Positions 1-6,247 are shown, counted from the first letter of the stretch. The stretch: 8,397 bases of DNA from Frankiales bacterium (GCA_019246495.1 JAFAQI010000046.1:1-8397), one strand, 5' to 3'. Notes: generated by a model not told the origin, from the sequence alone. Program-made: numbers and translations.

Positions 1-1851
1 GTCTGGCACCTCGACGAGTCCGACGCCGAGAGCACGATCCGGCCGCACGTCGGTGACCTGATCATTGTTCGCCTGCCGGGCGGCGCGAGCGGCGGTTATC
101 ACCGGCCGCGCAGCAGCGACCCGGACGTCGTCCTGCGCCGCCATGCACGCGGCGGTTTTCCCGCGAAGGCCGACGCCGTCGGGCGGTTCCGCGTCGTGGG
201 GCACGGCCGGGCGGACCTGACGTCCTACGACGACTTCACGTGCCTGCATGCCCGGCCCAGCTGCGAGGTCCCGCAACGGGTCTGGACCGTGCACGTGAAG
301 GTCCGCCGTGCGCCGGCAACGGCACGTCCGGCCCTGCTCGCCTCGGCGGCGCGTCACGACGGCGACCTCGACCCGGCGTTCGGCTCGCACGGCGTACGGC
401 GAACGGCGTTGGCCGCAGGCGGTTCGGTCGTCGGCACTGCGGTGCAACGCGACGGCAAGGTCGTCGTCGCGACCGCGACATCGGGGCAGACCGGCTTCGA
501 CCTCACCCGGTTCACCGCCGGCGGAAACCTCGATATCGGGTTCGGTAGCCAGGGGCGGGTGACGACGTCGATCCCCGGCTACACCAAGGCGCAGGCGCAG
601 GCGGTCGCGGTGCAGCCGGACGGACGGATCGTCGTCGTGGGCTGGGCGAGCAACAGCACGAACGCCGACTTCGCCGTGGCGCGTTATCTGCCGACCGGCA
701 AGCTCGACCGGACGTTCGCCAACCACGGCACGTTCACGATCGGGCTGACCGCGAACAACGACTTCGCCCGGGCGGTCGCCATCCAGCGCGACGGCCGGAT
801 CCTCGTCGCCGGCGTCGCGCATTTCAACACGAGCGACGACACGACCGTGATCCGGCTGACCAAGACCGGCGCGTGGGACAAGACGTTCAACGACCTGGGC
901 GGTGAGGGCGGGGTGGCGAGCACGACCGGCCGATACAGCGACCGGAACGACGCTGCGACAACCATGCGAATCGCGCACGACGGCGACATCGTCATCGGCG
1001 GCTACGAGACCGAGTCCTCACACACGAACGGCATGGTGGTCGAGCTGACCTCCGCCGGCGCTTTCGACATGACGTTCGGCGACCATGGCATCCAGGTTGT
1101 CGAGAACGCCGCGGTCAGCAGTGACGTCACCGCGGTCGCCCCGCTTCGCGACGGTCGCCTTCTGGTCGGCGGTGTGATCCACGGCCCCGACGACCACAGC
1201 TTTCTGTTCCGTCTGCACGCCGGCGGGACGCCCGACGGTTCATTTCAGGCCGCGGGCATCAACGGCTCGTCGGTCACGAGCGACACCGTCCGCACGATCG
1301 ACGTTCAGCCGAATGGCAAGTTCGTCACGACCGGCAACGTCGTCGACAGCAACGGCACCGACGTCACGGTCTATCGGCACAACCAAAACGGTTCGGCTGA
1401 CTCGAGCTTCGGCACGGCCGGAGTGCCTCGAATAGCTGTCAGCGGCGCGGCCGGCGACTCCGCCGGCGCCGCGATCGACAGCGCCGGCCGGATCGTCGTC
1501 GCCGGCCTGTTCGCGGGCTCGTCGTCGACGCAGCAGTTCGTGGCGAGGGTGCTCGGCGACACCGTTCGGCCGCACCGGGCAACCGTCGGCCATGACAAGC
1601 GGCACGGGACGAAGGTGCGGGTGCACTGGCACGCGACGGACGACAACACCGGAGTTGCGTCGTACGACGTCCAGCGCCGCACCGACAGCGGTCACTGGAA
1701 GAGTTGGCATCGGCGCACCTCAGCACGGTCCGCTGCGTGGCAAGGCAAGCGGCAACATCGCTACTGCTTCCGGGCCCGCGCGCGGGACCACGCCGGCAAC
1801 GTCGGGTCATACTCCGCGCCCACCTGTGTCCGGATCCCGGCGCACGGCTGA
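1..1851 (+). CDS. Chagasin-like / delta-60 repeat / Fn3-like protein, 5' end outside window
   Basis: The frame is open from base 1 to the TGA at 1849-1851, so 616 residues are visible and the true start is upstream. The GTG at 196 is internal, because conserved domain sequence lies before it. Residues about 12-101 resemble actinobacterial chagasin-like (inhibitor I42-type) domains: VGDLIIVRLP at 17-26, GGASGGY at 27-33 in place of NPTTGY, and a CLHARPSC...W-VHVKV ending at 81-101 with two cysteines. Residues about 120-520 hold seven delta-60 repeats. Their markers (LDPAFG, LDIGFG, LDRTFA, WDKTFN, FDMTFG, PDGSFQ, ADSSFG) start near 123, 177, 235, 292, 355, 411 and 466, and a V-x-x-DG+(I/V)-VV-G strand follows most of them. 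Residues about 521-613 look fibronectin-III-like (DNTGVASYDVQRR, then YCFRARARDHAGNVGSYS). Export is inferred from the domain types; no signal peptide is visible. Substrate or ligand is unknown. It runs 35 nt upstream of otsA on the same strand. Confidence 0.85.
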   Translation, partial: VWHLDESDAESTIRPHVGDLIIVRLPGGASGGYHRPRSSDPDVVLRRHARGGFPAKADAVGRFRVVGHGRADLTSYDDFTCLHARPSCEVPQRVWTVHVKVRRAPATARPALLASAARHDGDLDPAFGSHGVRRTALAAGGSVVGTAVQRDGKVVVATATSGQTGFDLTRFTAGGNLDIGFGSQGRVTTSIPGYTKAQAQAVAVQPDGRIVVVGWASNSTNADFAVARYLPTGKLDRTFANHGTFTIGLTANNDFARAVAIQRDGRILVAGVAHFNTSDDTTVIRLTKTGAWDKTFNDLGGEGGVASTTGRYSDRNDAATTMRIAHDGDIVIGGYETESSHTNGMVVELTSAGAFDMTFGDHGIQVVENAAVSSDVTAVAPLRDGRLLVGGVIHGPDDHSFLFRLHAGGTPDGSFQAAGINGSSVTSDTVRTIDVQPNGKFVTTGNVVDSNGTDVTVYRHNQNGSADSSFGTAGVPRIAVSGAAGDSAGAAIDSAGRIVVAGLFAGSSSTQQFVARVLGDTVRPHRATVGHDKRHGTKVRVHWHATDDNTGVASYDVQRRTDSGHWKSWHRRTSARSAAWQGKRQHRYCFRARARDHAGNVGSYSAPTCVRIPAHG

Positions 1852-1874
1852 CCAGGCGCCGCAGCGGCGGGCGT

Positions 1875-1887
1875 TACGCTCCGCGCG
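1875..1887 (+). promoter_or_regulatory. Candidate leaderless promoter of otsA (-10 box TACGCT)
   Basis: TACGCT at 1875-1880 fits the actinobacterial -10 pattern TANNNT. Six bases separate it from the GTG at 1887, which puts the expected transcription start on the start codon itself. No good Shine-Dalgarno sequence precedes this GTG, as expected for a leaderless message. A possible -35 (CTGACC, 1848-1853) overlaps the stop codon of the preceding gene, but the 21-nt spacer is too long to trust. This is inferred from sequence only. Confidence 0.5.
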
Positions 1888-3317
1888 TGCATCAAGCCAA
1901 GGTGCTCATCGCGTCCAACCGCGGTCCCGTCGCCTTTCGGCTCGGTGACGACGGAAGCCTCCGCATGTCTCGCGGCGGTGGCGGGCTCGTCTCGGGAGTG
2001 TCCGCCGCAACGAGTGACGGCGCCGCGGTCTGGGTGTGCGCCGCGCTGAACGATGGCGACCGCATGGCCGCGGCCCGGGCCCCCGGCGGCCGGCTGGATC
2101 TGGACGGCCACGACACCGGCGGCGCCGCGGTGCGGATGCTGCCGATCGACGAGACGACGTTTCGCCGCGCCTACAACGTCGTTGCGAACTCGACACTCTG
2201 GTATGTCAACCACACGCTGTTCGACACCCCGCGAATGCCGGTGTTCGACGCAAGGTGGTCGCGCTACTGGCAGGCCTACGTCGACTACAACACCGCGTTC
2301 GCCGACGCGCTTGCCGAGGAAGCGGCGGATGGCGCGCAGGTGCTCGTGCAGGACTATCACCTGTTCCTCGTGCCTGCGTTGCTGCGCGCACGGCGACCCG
2401 ATCTGCGCATCGGCCACTTCACGCACACACCCTGGGCGGAGCCGTCGTACTTCAGCGTGCTGCCCGACGACATCGCACGATCGGTGCTGTCCGGCATGCT
2501 CGGCGCCGACAGCGTCGGCTTCCTCTCGCCGCGCTGGGCCGAAGCGTTCGTCCGTTGTTGCGTGCGGCTGCTGGGCGCAGACGCGGGCGGTACGACCGTG
2601 CACGTCGCGGGTCGATCGACACGCGTTTTTGTTCATGCATTGGGGGTCGACGGCGACGAGCTCCGGGAACGCGCCGCCCAACCCGACGTCGTCGCGCGGC
2701 GCGAGGCGCTGCGCCACCGCGCCGGCGACCGGCGCATCATCGTCCGCGTCGACCGCACCGAGCTGTCGAAGAACATCGTCCGCGGCCTGCATGCCTATCG
2801 CGAGCTGTTACGCAACTGGCCGGAGCATCGCGGCAACGTCGTTCACGTCGTCCTCGCCTATCCGAGCCGGCACGACCTGCCGGACTACCGCGCCTACACC
2901 GCCGAGGTGCAACGGGTCGCGCGCGAGATCGACGACGAGTTCGCCGGCGACGGCTGGGCACCGCTGATCCTCGAAGTGAACGACGACTACCCAAGGTCGC
3001 TCGCCGCCCTGCAGCTCGCCGACGTGCTCGTCGTCAACCCGCTGCGCGACGGGATGAACCTCGTCGCAAAGGAAGGCCCGGTGCTCTCGCACGACGGGCT
3101 GGCCATCGTGCTGTCCCGCGAGGCAGGCGCTGCCGACGAGCTCGCCGGCGATGCGTTGCTGGTCAACCCCTATCACGTCAGCGGGACCGCGGCGGCGATG
3201 CACGAAGCGCTGAGCCTTCCGCGCGACGAACGTCAGCGGCGTAGCGAACGGATGGCTGTCGCCGCCACCGCGTTGCCGCCCCGCGCGTGGATGCGCGCAC
3301 AGCTCGACGCGCTGTAG
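1887..3317 (+). CDS. otsA: Trehalose-6-phosphate synthase (GT20)
   Basis: This cytoplasmic glycosyltransferase joins glucose from an NDP-glucose to glucose-6-phosphate, giving trehalose-6-phosphate. The 476 residues match the usual OtsA length. Family landmarks, by comparison with E. coli OtsA, are SNR (R12), the glycine-rich loop GGGGLVSG (30-37), W49, Y96 and W105 for the sugar phosphate, QDYHL (D156), H180 in HTPWAEP, R290 and K295 in DRTELSKN, PSR (R328), and NPLRDGMNLVAKE (D388, E396). It is a divergent member: SKG becomes SKN, and the HIPFP motif becomes HTPWA. The GTG at 1887 was chosen because it sits just after a -10 box and leaves a short N-terminus before the first strand (KVLIASNRGPV). 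A GTG at 1902 is the alternative. It is convergent with the MBL gene, 18 nt apart. The matching phosphatase is on the opposite strand. Confidence 0.93.
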   Translation: MHQAKVLIASNRGPVAFRLGDDGSLRMSRGGGGLVSGVSAATSDGAAVWVCAALNDGDRMAAARAPGGRLDLDGHDTGGAAVRMLPIDETTFRRAYNVVANSTLWYVNHTLFDTPRMPVFDARWSRYWQAYVDYNTAFADALAEEAADGAQVLVQDYHLFLVPALLRARRPDLRIGHFTHTPWAEPSYFSVLPDDIARSVLSGMLGADSVGFLSPRWAEAFVRCCVRLLGADAGGTTVHVAGRSTRVFVHALGVDGDELRERAAQPDVVARREALRHRAGDRRIIVRVDRTELSKNIVRGLHAYRELLRNWPEHRGNVVHVVLAYPSRHDLPDYRAYTAEVQRVAREIDDEFAGDGWAPLILEVNDDYPRSLAALQLADVLVVNPLRDGMNLVAKEGPVLSHDGLAIVLSREAGAADELAGDALLVNPYHVSGTAAAMHEALSLPRDERQRRSERMAVAATALPPRAWMRAQLDAL

Positions 3318-3335
3318 GAACGCTTTCTCGCGCTG

Positions 3336-4169
3336 TCAGGCCGGGGCGACCTCGGCCGGCGCGGCCTGCTCCGGAATTCCGCCGATCTCGGCCATGAGCG
3401 CCATCAGCGCCTCCTGGTCCGGCCCGACGAACGGCGTGCAGCCGGCTGCGTCGACGAGGTTGTCGAACAGCCGATCCGGCTTGCTCGCGGGAGGCAGGTG
3501 CGAGCTGAACACCATGGACGGCTCGAACCGGCGTACGTCGTCGACGACTGAGGCGAACGTCGATCGCGACACCATCGACAACCACGGGCTGTCGACCGAT
3601 AGCCACAGCAGCTGAGCCGCGCGCAGGTCCTCGTCACCGACGTCCCCGACGTCCGCCGCACCGGCTGTGTCGCGGCTCGGCATCGGTGCGCCGAAACAGT
3701 CGGAGCTGAACAGATAACCGGTGCTGTCGTCCTTGAACCCGACGGTCATCGGGCTGTCGAACGCCGGTGGCCGGAACGCCGTGACGGTGCGGTCGCCGAG
3801 ATCGAGCGACTGACCCGGGTTGAGCAGATGCACCTGCGGCATCGGCAGCTGCATGTCCGTGCCGAGGTAACCCGCTGCGGCGAAGGTCGTCACGAGCTTC
3901 GCCTGCGGCGCGGCCGCGAGCAGGCTGAGCAAAGCGCCGGTGTGGTCGCGGTCCGGATGCGTCAGCCAGATCCAACGCAAGTCGGCGAGGTCGATCAGCT
4001 CCGACAGCGACGACACGAAGTCCTCACGCGCAACACCCATGCCGGTGTCGACAAGCAGCGGCTGCTCGGCGTGGAGCAGGAACGCGTTGACCGGCAACGC
4101 CCCCAGGCCGGGAATCTCCGCGCAATCGTTGAGGACGTGGACGTCGTCAGTCGCTCGGTATGTGTTCAT
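3336..4169 (-). CDS. Metallo-beta-lactamase-fold protein resembling the flavodiiron diiron domain
   Basis: A 277-residue MBL-fold protein. VDTGMG (about 40-45) ends the early strand. THPDRDHTG gives H71, D73, D75 and H76, the main metal site. SSDCFG supplies D157 and SSHLPP supplies H224. The spacing and the DSPMT...LFSSDCFG segment resemble the oxygen-binding diiron (ODP) domain of flavodiiron proteins, but no flavodoxin domain follows. The second-metal histidine expected before DSPM is missing: the sequence is RPPAFDSPMT (133-142). The C-terminus is Ala/Glu/Pro-rich. ATG 4169 was chosen because GGGGAGG lies six bases upstream; the GTG at 4175 abuts that ribosome-binding site and cannot use it. 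It follows otsB by 48 nt and may share its transcript. Substrate is unknown: hydrolase, oxidoreductase or oxygen/NO sensor are all possible. Confidence 0.88.
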   Translation of the reverse strand: MNTYRATDDVHVLNDCAEIPGLGALPVNAFLLHAEQPLLVDTGMGVAREDFVSSLSELIDLADLRWIWLTHPDRDHTGALLSLLAAAPQAKLVTTFAAAGYLGTDMQLPMPQVHLLNPGQSLDLGDRTVTAFRPPAFDSPMTVGFKDDSTGYLFSSDCFGAPMPSRDTAGAADVGDVGDEDLRAAQLLWLSVDSPWLSMVSRSTFASVVDDVRRFEPSMVFSSHLPPASKPDRLFDNLVDAAGCTPFVGPDQEALMALMAEIGGIPEQAAPAEVAPA

Positions 4170-4175
4170 GTGCAC

Positions 4176-4182
4176 CCTCCCC
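4176..4182 (-). promoter_or_regulatory. Strong ribosome-binding site of the MBL gene
   Basis: The minus strand reads GGGGAGG here, followed by six bases and the ATG at 4169. This is the best Shine-Dalgarno sequence in the window and decides the start of the MBL gene against the GTG at 4175. Confidence 0.8.
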
Positions 4183-4211
4183 TTGCTGCGTCACTCTCGC
4201 CATGCCCGATG

Positions 4212-4229
4212 GCTACGTCAATGCGTAGC
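4212..4229. other. Small hairpin spanning the otsB stop codon
   Basis: GCTACG (4212-4217) and CGTAGC (4224-4229) form a perfect 6-bp stem around a 6-nt loop that contains the otsB stop codon (TGA on the minus strand, 4220-4218). A second small inverted repeat, GCCAT-GCCCG-ATGGC (4199-4213), lies directly downstream in the minus direction. There is no T-run, so an intrinsic terminator is doubtful. It could weakly modulate readthrough or mRNA processing between otsB and the MBL gene. Confidence 0.3.
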
Positions 4230-5042
4230 GGCGAGGGCGCGCAGGAAGTCGACGACCGCGGCCGGCCCGGGCAGGACGAGGTCCGCGCGCTCGGCGAGCT
4301 CGCGCGGGCTGTCGTCGAGTGCCGGGTCGACGCTGGCGACGGCGAATCCGGGTACGCCGGACTTCCGCAGGTCGGCAATCGCGGCGAATGCAGGCAGGTC
4401 GCCCAGGTCGTCGCCGACATAGCCGACGGCGGCCGGCTTGGTCTCCTCCACCAGCCGGCGTAGCGCAGCGCCCTTGTCCATCCCGCGCGGGCGCACCTCG
4501 AGCACCATCCGGCCGGGCAGCGCCTCGAGCCCGAGCTCGTCCGCGACCGCGCAGACGGCCGGCTCCAGGTCGGCGAGCGCGGCCGCCGGGTCGTCGGCCG
4601 GCCGGGTGTGCACGACGATCGAGTGGGTCTTGTCCTCGAGATGTACGCCGTCCGCCGCCGCCGAGACGATCGCGGCGAGCCTTTGCCGGGCGTCGGCAAT
4701 GGCCGGCAGCGGCTCCGGCGAGCTGAGCCGGCCGGCCCGCCACTCCTGCAGCCCGTAGTGGCCGAGCACGCGCAGCCCGTCGACGTCCTCGAGGTCGCCG
4801 AGCGCGACGACGTCGCTCGCCGCCCGCCCGCTGACGACGGCCAGGTGGCCGATCCGGCCGGCGAGCGCGGCCAAGGCGGCTGTCGCTCCCGCCGCCGGCC
4901 GGGCGTCCTCGGGCCGCTCAACGATCGGCGCGAGCGTCCCGTCGTAGTCGACCGCAAGAAGCGCTTGCGCCGGCTCGCCGAGCAGGGCAGCGAGCCCGGC
5001 CCGACCAGCGTCGGTCGTCGGCTCCGGAAGGCTCGCGCTCAC
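4218..5042 (-). CDS. otsB: Trehalose-6-phosphate phosphatase (HAD superfamily)
   Basis: It dephosphorylates trehalose-6-phosphate to trehalose, the second step after OtsA. The 274-residue protein shows all HAD motifs: DYDGTLAPI with nucleophile D32 and general acid D34, the motif II serine in VVSGR (S71), the lysine in RPRGMDKG (K190), and the Mg-binding VGDDLGD (D211, D212, D215). HYGLQEW and the VHTRP...MVLEVRPRGMDKG segment are typical of the OtsB cap region and core. The GTG at 5042 was chosen because it gives the N-terminus VSASLPEPTT and a usual family length. The frame stays open far upstream into the LytR_C gene, but only as a GC-rich shadow. It starts 53 nt after the LytR_C gene on the same strand and may be in one operon with it. 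The ribosome-binding site is weak. Confidence 0.92.
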   Translation of the reverse strand: MSASLPEPTTDAGRAGLAALLGEPAQALLAVDYDGTLAPIVERPEDARPAAGATAALAALAGRIGHLAVVSGRAASDVVALGDLEDVDGLRVLGHYGLQEWRAGRLSSPEPLPAIADARQRLAAIVSAAADGVHLEDKTHSIVVHTRPADDPAAALADLEPAVCAVADELGLEALPGRMVLEVRPRGMDKGAALRRLVEETKPAAVGYVGDDLGDLPAFAAIADLRKSGVPGFAVASVDPALDDSPRELAERADLVLPGPAAVVDFLRALAATH

Positions 5043-5095
5043 AGGGCGATCCAACCAGCCCGCCAGCGCAAGCCGCTGCGGCGCGACCGGTCCGG

Positions 5096-5686
5096 CTAGC
5101 CCTGCCAGTAGCGGGTGACGACGAGCGTGAGGCCGTGGCCCGGAAGCCAGCTCGGCCGCGGCTCGAGTCGCTGGACGCTCGGGTAGTGCCGGGCCAGCAG
5201 CCGCGCGGAGTCGAGCTGACCGGCCGGGTAGTAGAGCGTCGTCTCCGCCAGCCGCCCGCGGAAGTTCCCCACCCGGGCGATCGGCCATCCGCCGGAGGCC
5301 AGCTCGCCGGCGACATGATGGGCGAGACCGCTGCGCCGCGAGTTGTTCAGCACCGTGACGGGCACCTTGGCCGCCCGCGGGCCCGTCGTCGCCGACGGCT
5401 CGGCGGCGGGCGCGGACGGTGTGGCCGGCGCAGACGCCGACACTGACGGAGTCGGCCGCACGGACGGAGTTCCCGACGCCGACGGGCTGCCGGCGACCGG
5501 CCCGCTCGGCAGCGGGGCATGTTTCGGCGGCACTACCACCGGCCCGAGCCCGCTGTCCCGGCGCCCGTTGACGGCGATCAGCAGCAGGATCAGCCCGGCG
5601 ACGCAGGCGACGGCCGTCAGCGGCGGGACGAGACGGCGTGCCGCCTCGGATGCGGAAGGCGGAGCGCGATGGCTCGCCGGAGTCAG
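5096..5686 (-). CDS. Membrane-anchored LytR_C domain protein, probable CTG start
   Basis: With a CTG start at 5686 the product has 196 residues. It has a short basic N-terminus (TPASHRAPPSASEAARR), one transmembrane helix at about 19-39 (AVACVAGLILLLIAVNG), a Pro/Ser/Ala-rich linker at about 50-107, and a C-terminal LytR_C domain at about 108-193 (VPVTVLNNSRRSGLAHHVAGEL...GWPIARVGNF). That domain follows the catalytic part of LytR-CpsA-Psr proteins; here it stands alone, facing outside by inference. The first ATG/GTG/TTG in frame is GTG 5539, which would delete the helix. CTG 5686 has GAGGT eight bases upstream and lies four bases after the DUF3263 stop codon, suggesting translational coupling. 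Role unknown; a cell-envelope function is likely. The gene's existence is firm, the start is inferred. Confidence 0.78.
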   Translation of the reverse strand: MTPASHRAPPSASEAARRLVPPLTAVACVAGLILLLIAVNGRRDSGLGPVVVPPKHAPLPSGPVAGSPSASGTPSVRPTPSVSASAPATPSAPAAEPSATTGPRAAKVPVTVLNNSRRSGLAHHVAGELASGGWPIARVGNFRGRLAETTLYYPAGQLDSARLLARHYPSVQRLEPRPSWLPGHGLTLVVTRYWQG

Positions 5687-5690
5687 GGCG

Positions 5691-5981
5691 TCAGACCTCG
5701 ATGCCGAGCCGTCGCGCCGACCGGGCGCGCTGGCGCTGGCTGCGCAGTCGGCGCAGACGCTTGACGAGCATCGGATCGGCGGCCAGGGCCTCCGGCCGGT
5801 CGATCAGCGCGTTGAGGACCTGGTAGTAGCGCGTCGCCGACATGTCGAACAGCTCGCGGACCGCCTGCTCCTTGGCCCCGGCGTACTTCCACCACTGCCG
5901 CTCGAACGCCAGGATCTCGCGGTCGCGGTCGGTGAGCTCGCCGCCGACCGGTTGCCCGCCCGACAGTGCCGCTAGATCCAT
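5691..5981 (-). CDS. DUF3263 family protein, putative helix-turn-helix
   Basis: A 96-residue protein matching DUF3263, a small family largely confined to Actinobacteria. The core ELTDRDREILAFERQWW, then GAKEQAVRELFDMSATRYYQ and VLNALIDRPEAL, followed by a basic tail (RLRRLRSQRQRARSARR), looks like a helix-turn-helix with an arginine-rich DNA- or RNA-binding extension. That role is an inference from shape; the biochemical function is not established. ATG 5981 was preferred because GGGAG lies six bases upstream. ATG 5996 would add MRERA and has only a weak CAGG. Its stop codon lies just before the CTG start of the LytR_C gene, and GAGGT in its last codons can serve as that gene's ribosome-binding site, so the two genes are probably coupled. 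Confidence 0.9.
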   Translation of the reverse strand: MDLAALSGGQPVGGELTDRDREILAFERQWWKYAGAKEQAVRELFDMSATRYYQVLNALIDRPEALAADPMLVKRLRRLRSQRQRARSARRLGIEV

Positions 5982-6010
5982 CGCCCTCTCCCGCATGCCG
6001 TACCTGACTT

Positions 6011-6031
6011 ACACCGGTGTCATTCTGACAC
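6011..6031. promoter_or_regulatory. Overlapping dyads upstream of the DUF3263 gene (candidate operator)
   Basis: Two inverted repeats overlap here: ACACCGGTGT (6011-6020, perfect 10-bp palindrome) and GTGTCA-TTC-TGACAC (6017-6031, perfect 6-bp arms). They lie 30-50 bases before the DUF3263 start, where a promoter for the minus-strand cluster should be. GACAC occurs on both strands, the core recognised by WhiA in Streptomyces, but this short word is weak evidence. I see no convincing -35/-10 pair. Confidence 0.35.
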
Positions 6032-6117
6032 GGCCCACCGACGAAACCCGGCAAGCCTCGCCCACAAGGAGGACGGGTCGCGCGCGCGGTTCCCGGCCGT
6101 CACGCGGGCGGACGGCG

Positions 6118-6150
6118 AAGGCCGGCCGCGTACGGCGCGGCGGCGGCCTT
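6118..6150 (-). terminator. Candidate terminator hairpin downstream of glutamate dehydrogenase
   Basis: AAGGCCG (6118-6124) pairs with CGGCCTT (6144-6150), and CCGCG (6126-6130) pairs with CGCGG (6136-6140), around a 5-nt loop with a small 1x3 internal bulge. It lies about 100 nt after the glutamate dehydrogenase stop. There is no T-run, which is common for actinobacterial terminator-like hairpins, so activity is uncertain. Confidence 0.4.
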
Positions 6151-6155
6151 GGTCG

Positions 6156-6187
6156 GTCCGCGAAGGGAGCGCAGCGAGCGAGCGGAC
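6156..6187. repeat. Inverted repeat with AGCG-rich loop
   Basis: GTCCGC (6156-6161) and GCGGAC (6182-6187) flank a 20-nt interior containing GGGAGCGCAGCGAGCGA. This has the look of a short interspersed hairpin repeat of GC-rich genomes, but only one copy is in the window, so repeat status cannot be shown. Confidence 0.3.
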
Positions 6188-6198
6188 TCGGCCCTAGC

Positions 6199-6242
6199 CG
6201 CAGAGCGCCGCCCGCGCGATCAGACGCAGAGCGCCGCCCGCG
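6199..6242. repeat. 18-bp direct repeat, two copies, 26-bp period
   Basis: CGCAGAGCGCCGCCCGCG occurs exactly at 6199-6216 and again at 6225-6242, separated by 8 bases. The second copy ends just before the glutamate dehydrogenase stop codon (6250-6248), so the repeat lies immediately 3' of that gene. It may be a slippage duplication or a copy of a dispersed repeat. Function unknown. Confidence 0.75.
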
Positions 6243-6247
6243 ACCGG

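Larger units (their letters stand above)
5997..6247. other. 250-nt intergenic region between glutamate dehydrogenase and DUF3263 genes
   Basis: No coding sequence is supported here. The stretch lies downstream of the glutamate dehydrogenase stop and upstream of the DUF3263 start, both on the minus strand. It therefore should contain the end of one transcript and the promoter of the next. It holds the candidate operator near 6011-6031, a GC-rich hairpin at 6118-6150, a second hairpin with an AGCG-rich loop at 6156-6187, and an 18-bp direct repeat at 6199-6242. AAGGAGG at 6065-6071 on the plus strand has no start codon at a useful distance. Confidence 0.7.

Noticed and set aside
196..198. GTG at 196 as the start of the delta-60 repeat protein
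   Set aside because: The frame is open to base 1 and residues before this codon belong to the chagasin-like domain, so the start is upstream of the window.
1704..1886. Extending otsA upstream to an ATG at 1704
   Set aside because: It would overlap the 3' end of the preceding gene by about 150 bases and add low-complexity Arg/Ala-rich sequence unlike OtsA N-termini; GTG 1887 has a promoter-like context.
2036..3244. Long plus-strand frames inside otsA (for example 402 codons)
   Set aside because: Arg/Ala-rich translations with no family pattern; shadows of otsA produced by high GC.
5043..5288. N-terminal extension of OtsB to 5288
   Set aside because: It would overlap most of the LytR_C gene and has no OtsB-like sequence before residue VSASLPEPTT.
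6065..6071. AAGGAGG on the plus strand as a ribosome-binding site of a small gene
   Set aside because: No ATG, GTG or TTG lies at a usable distance downstream.
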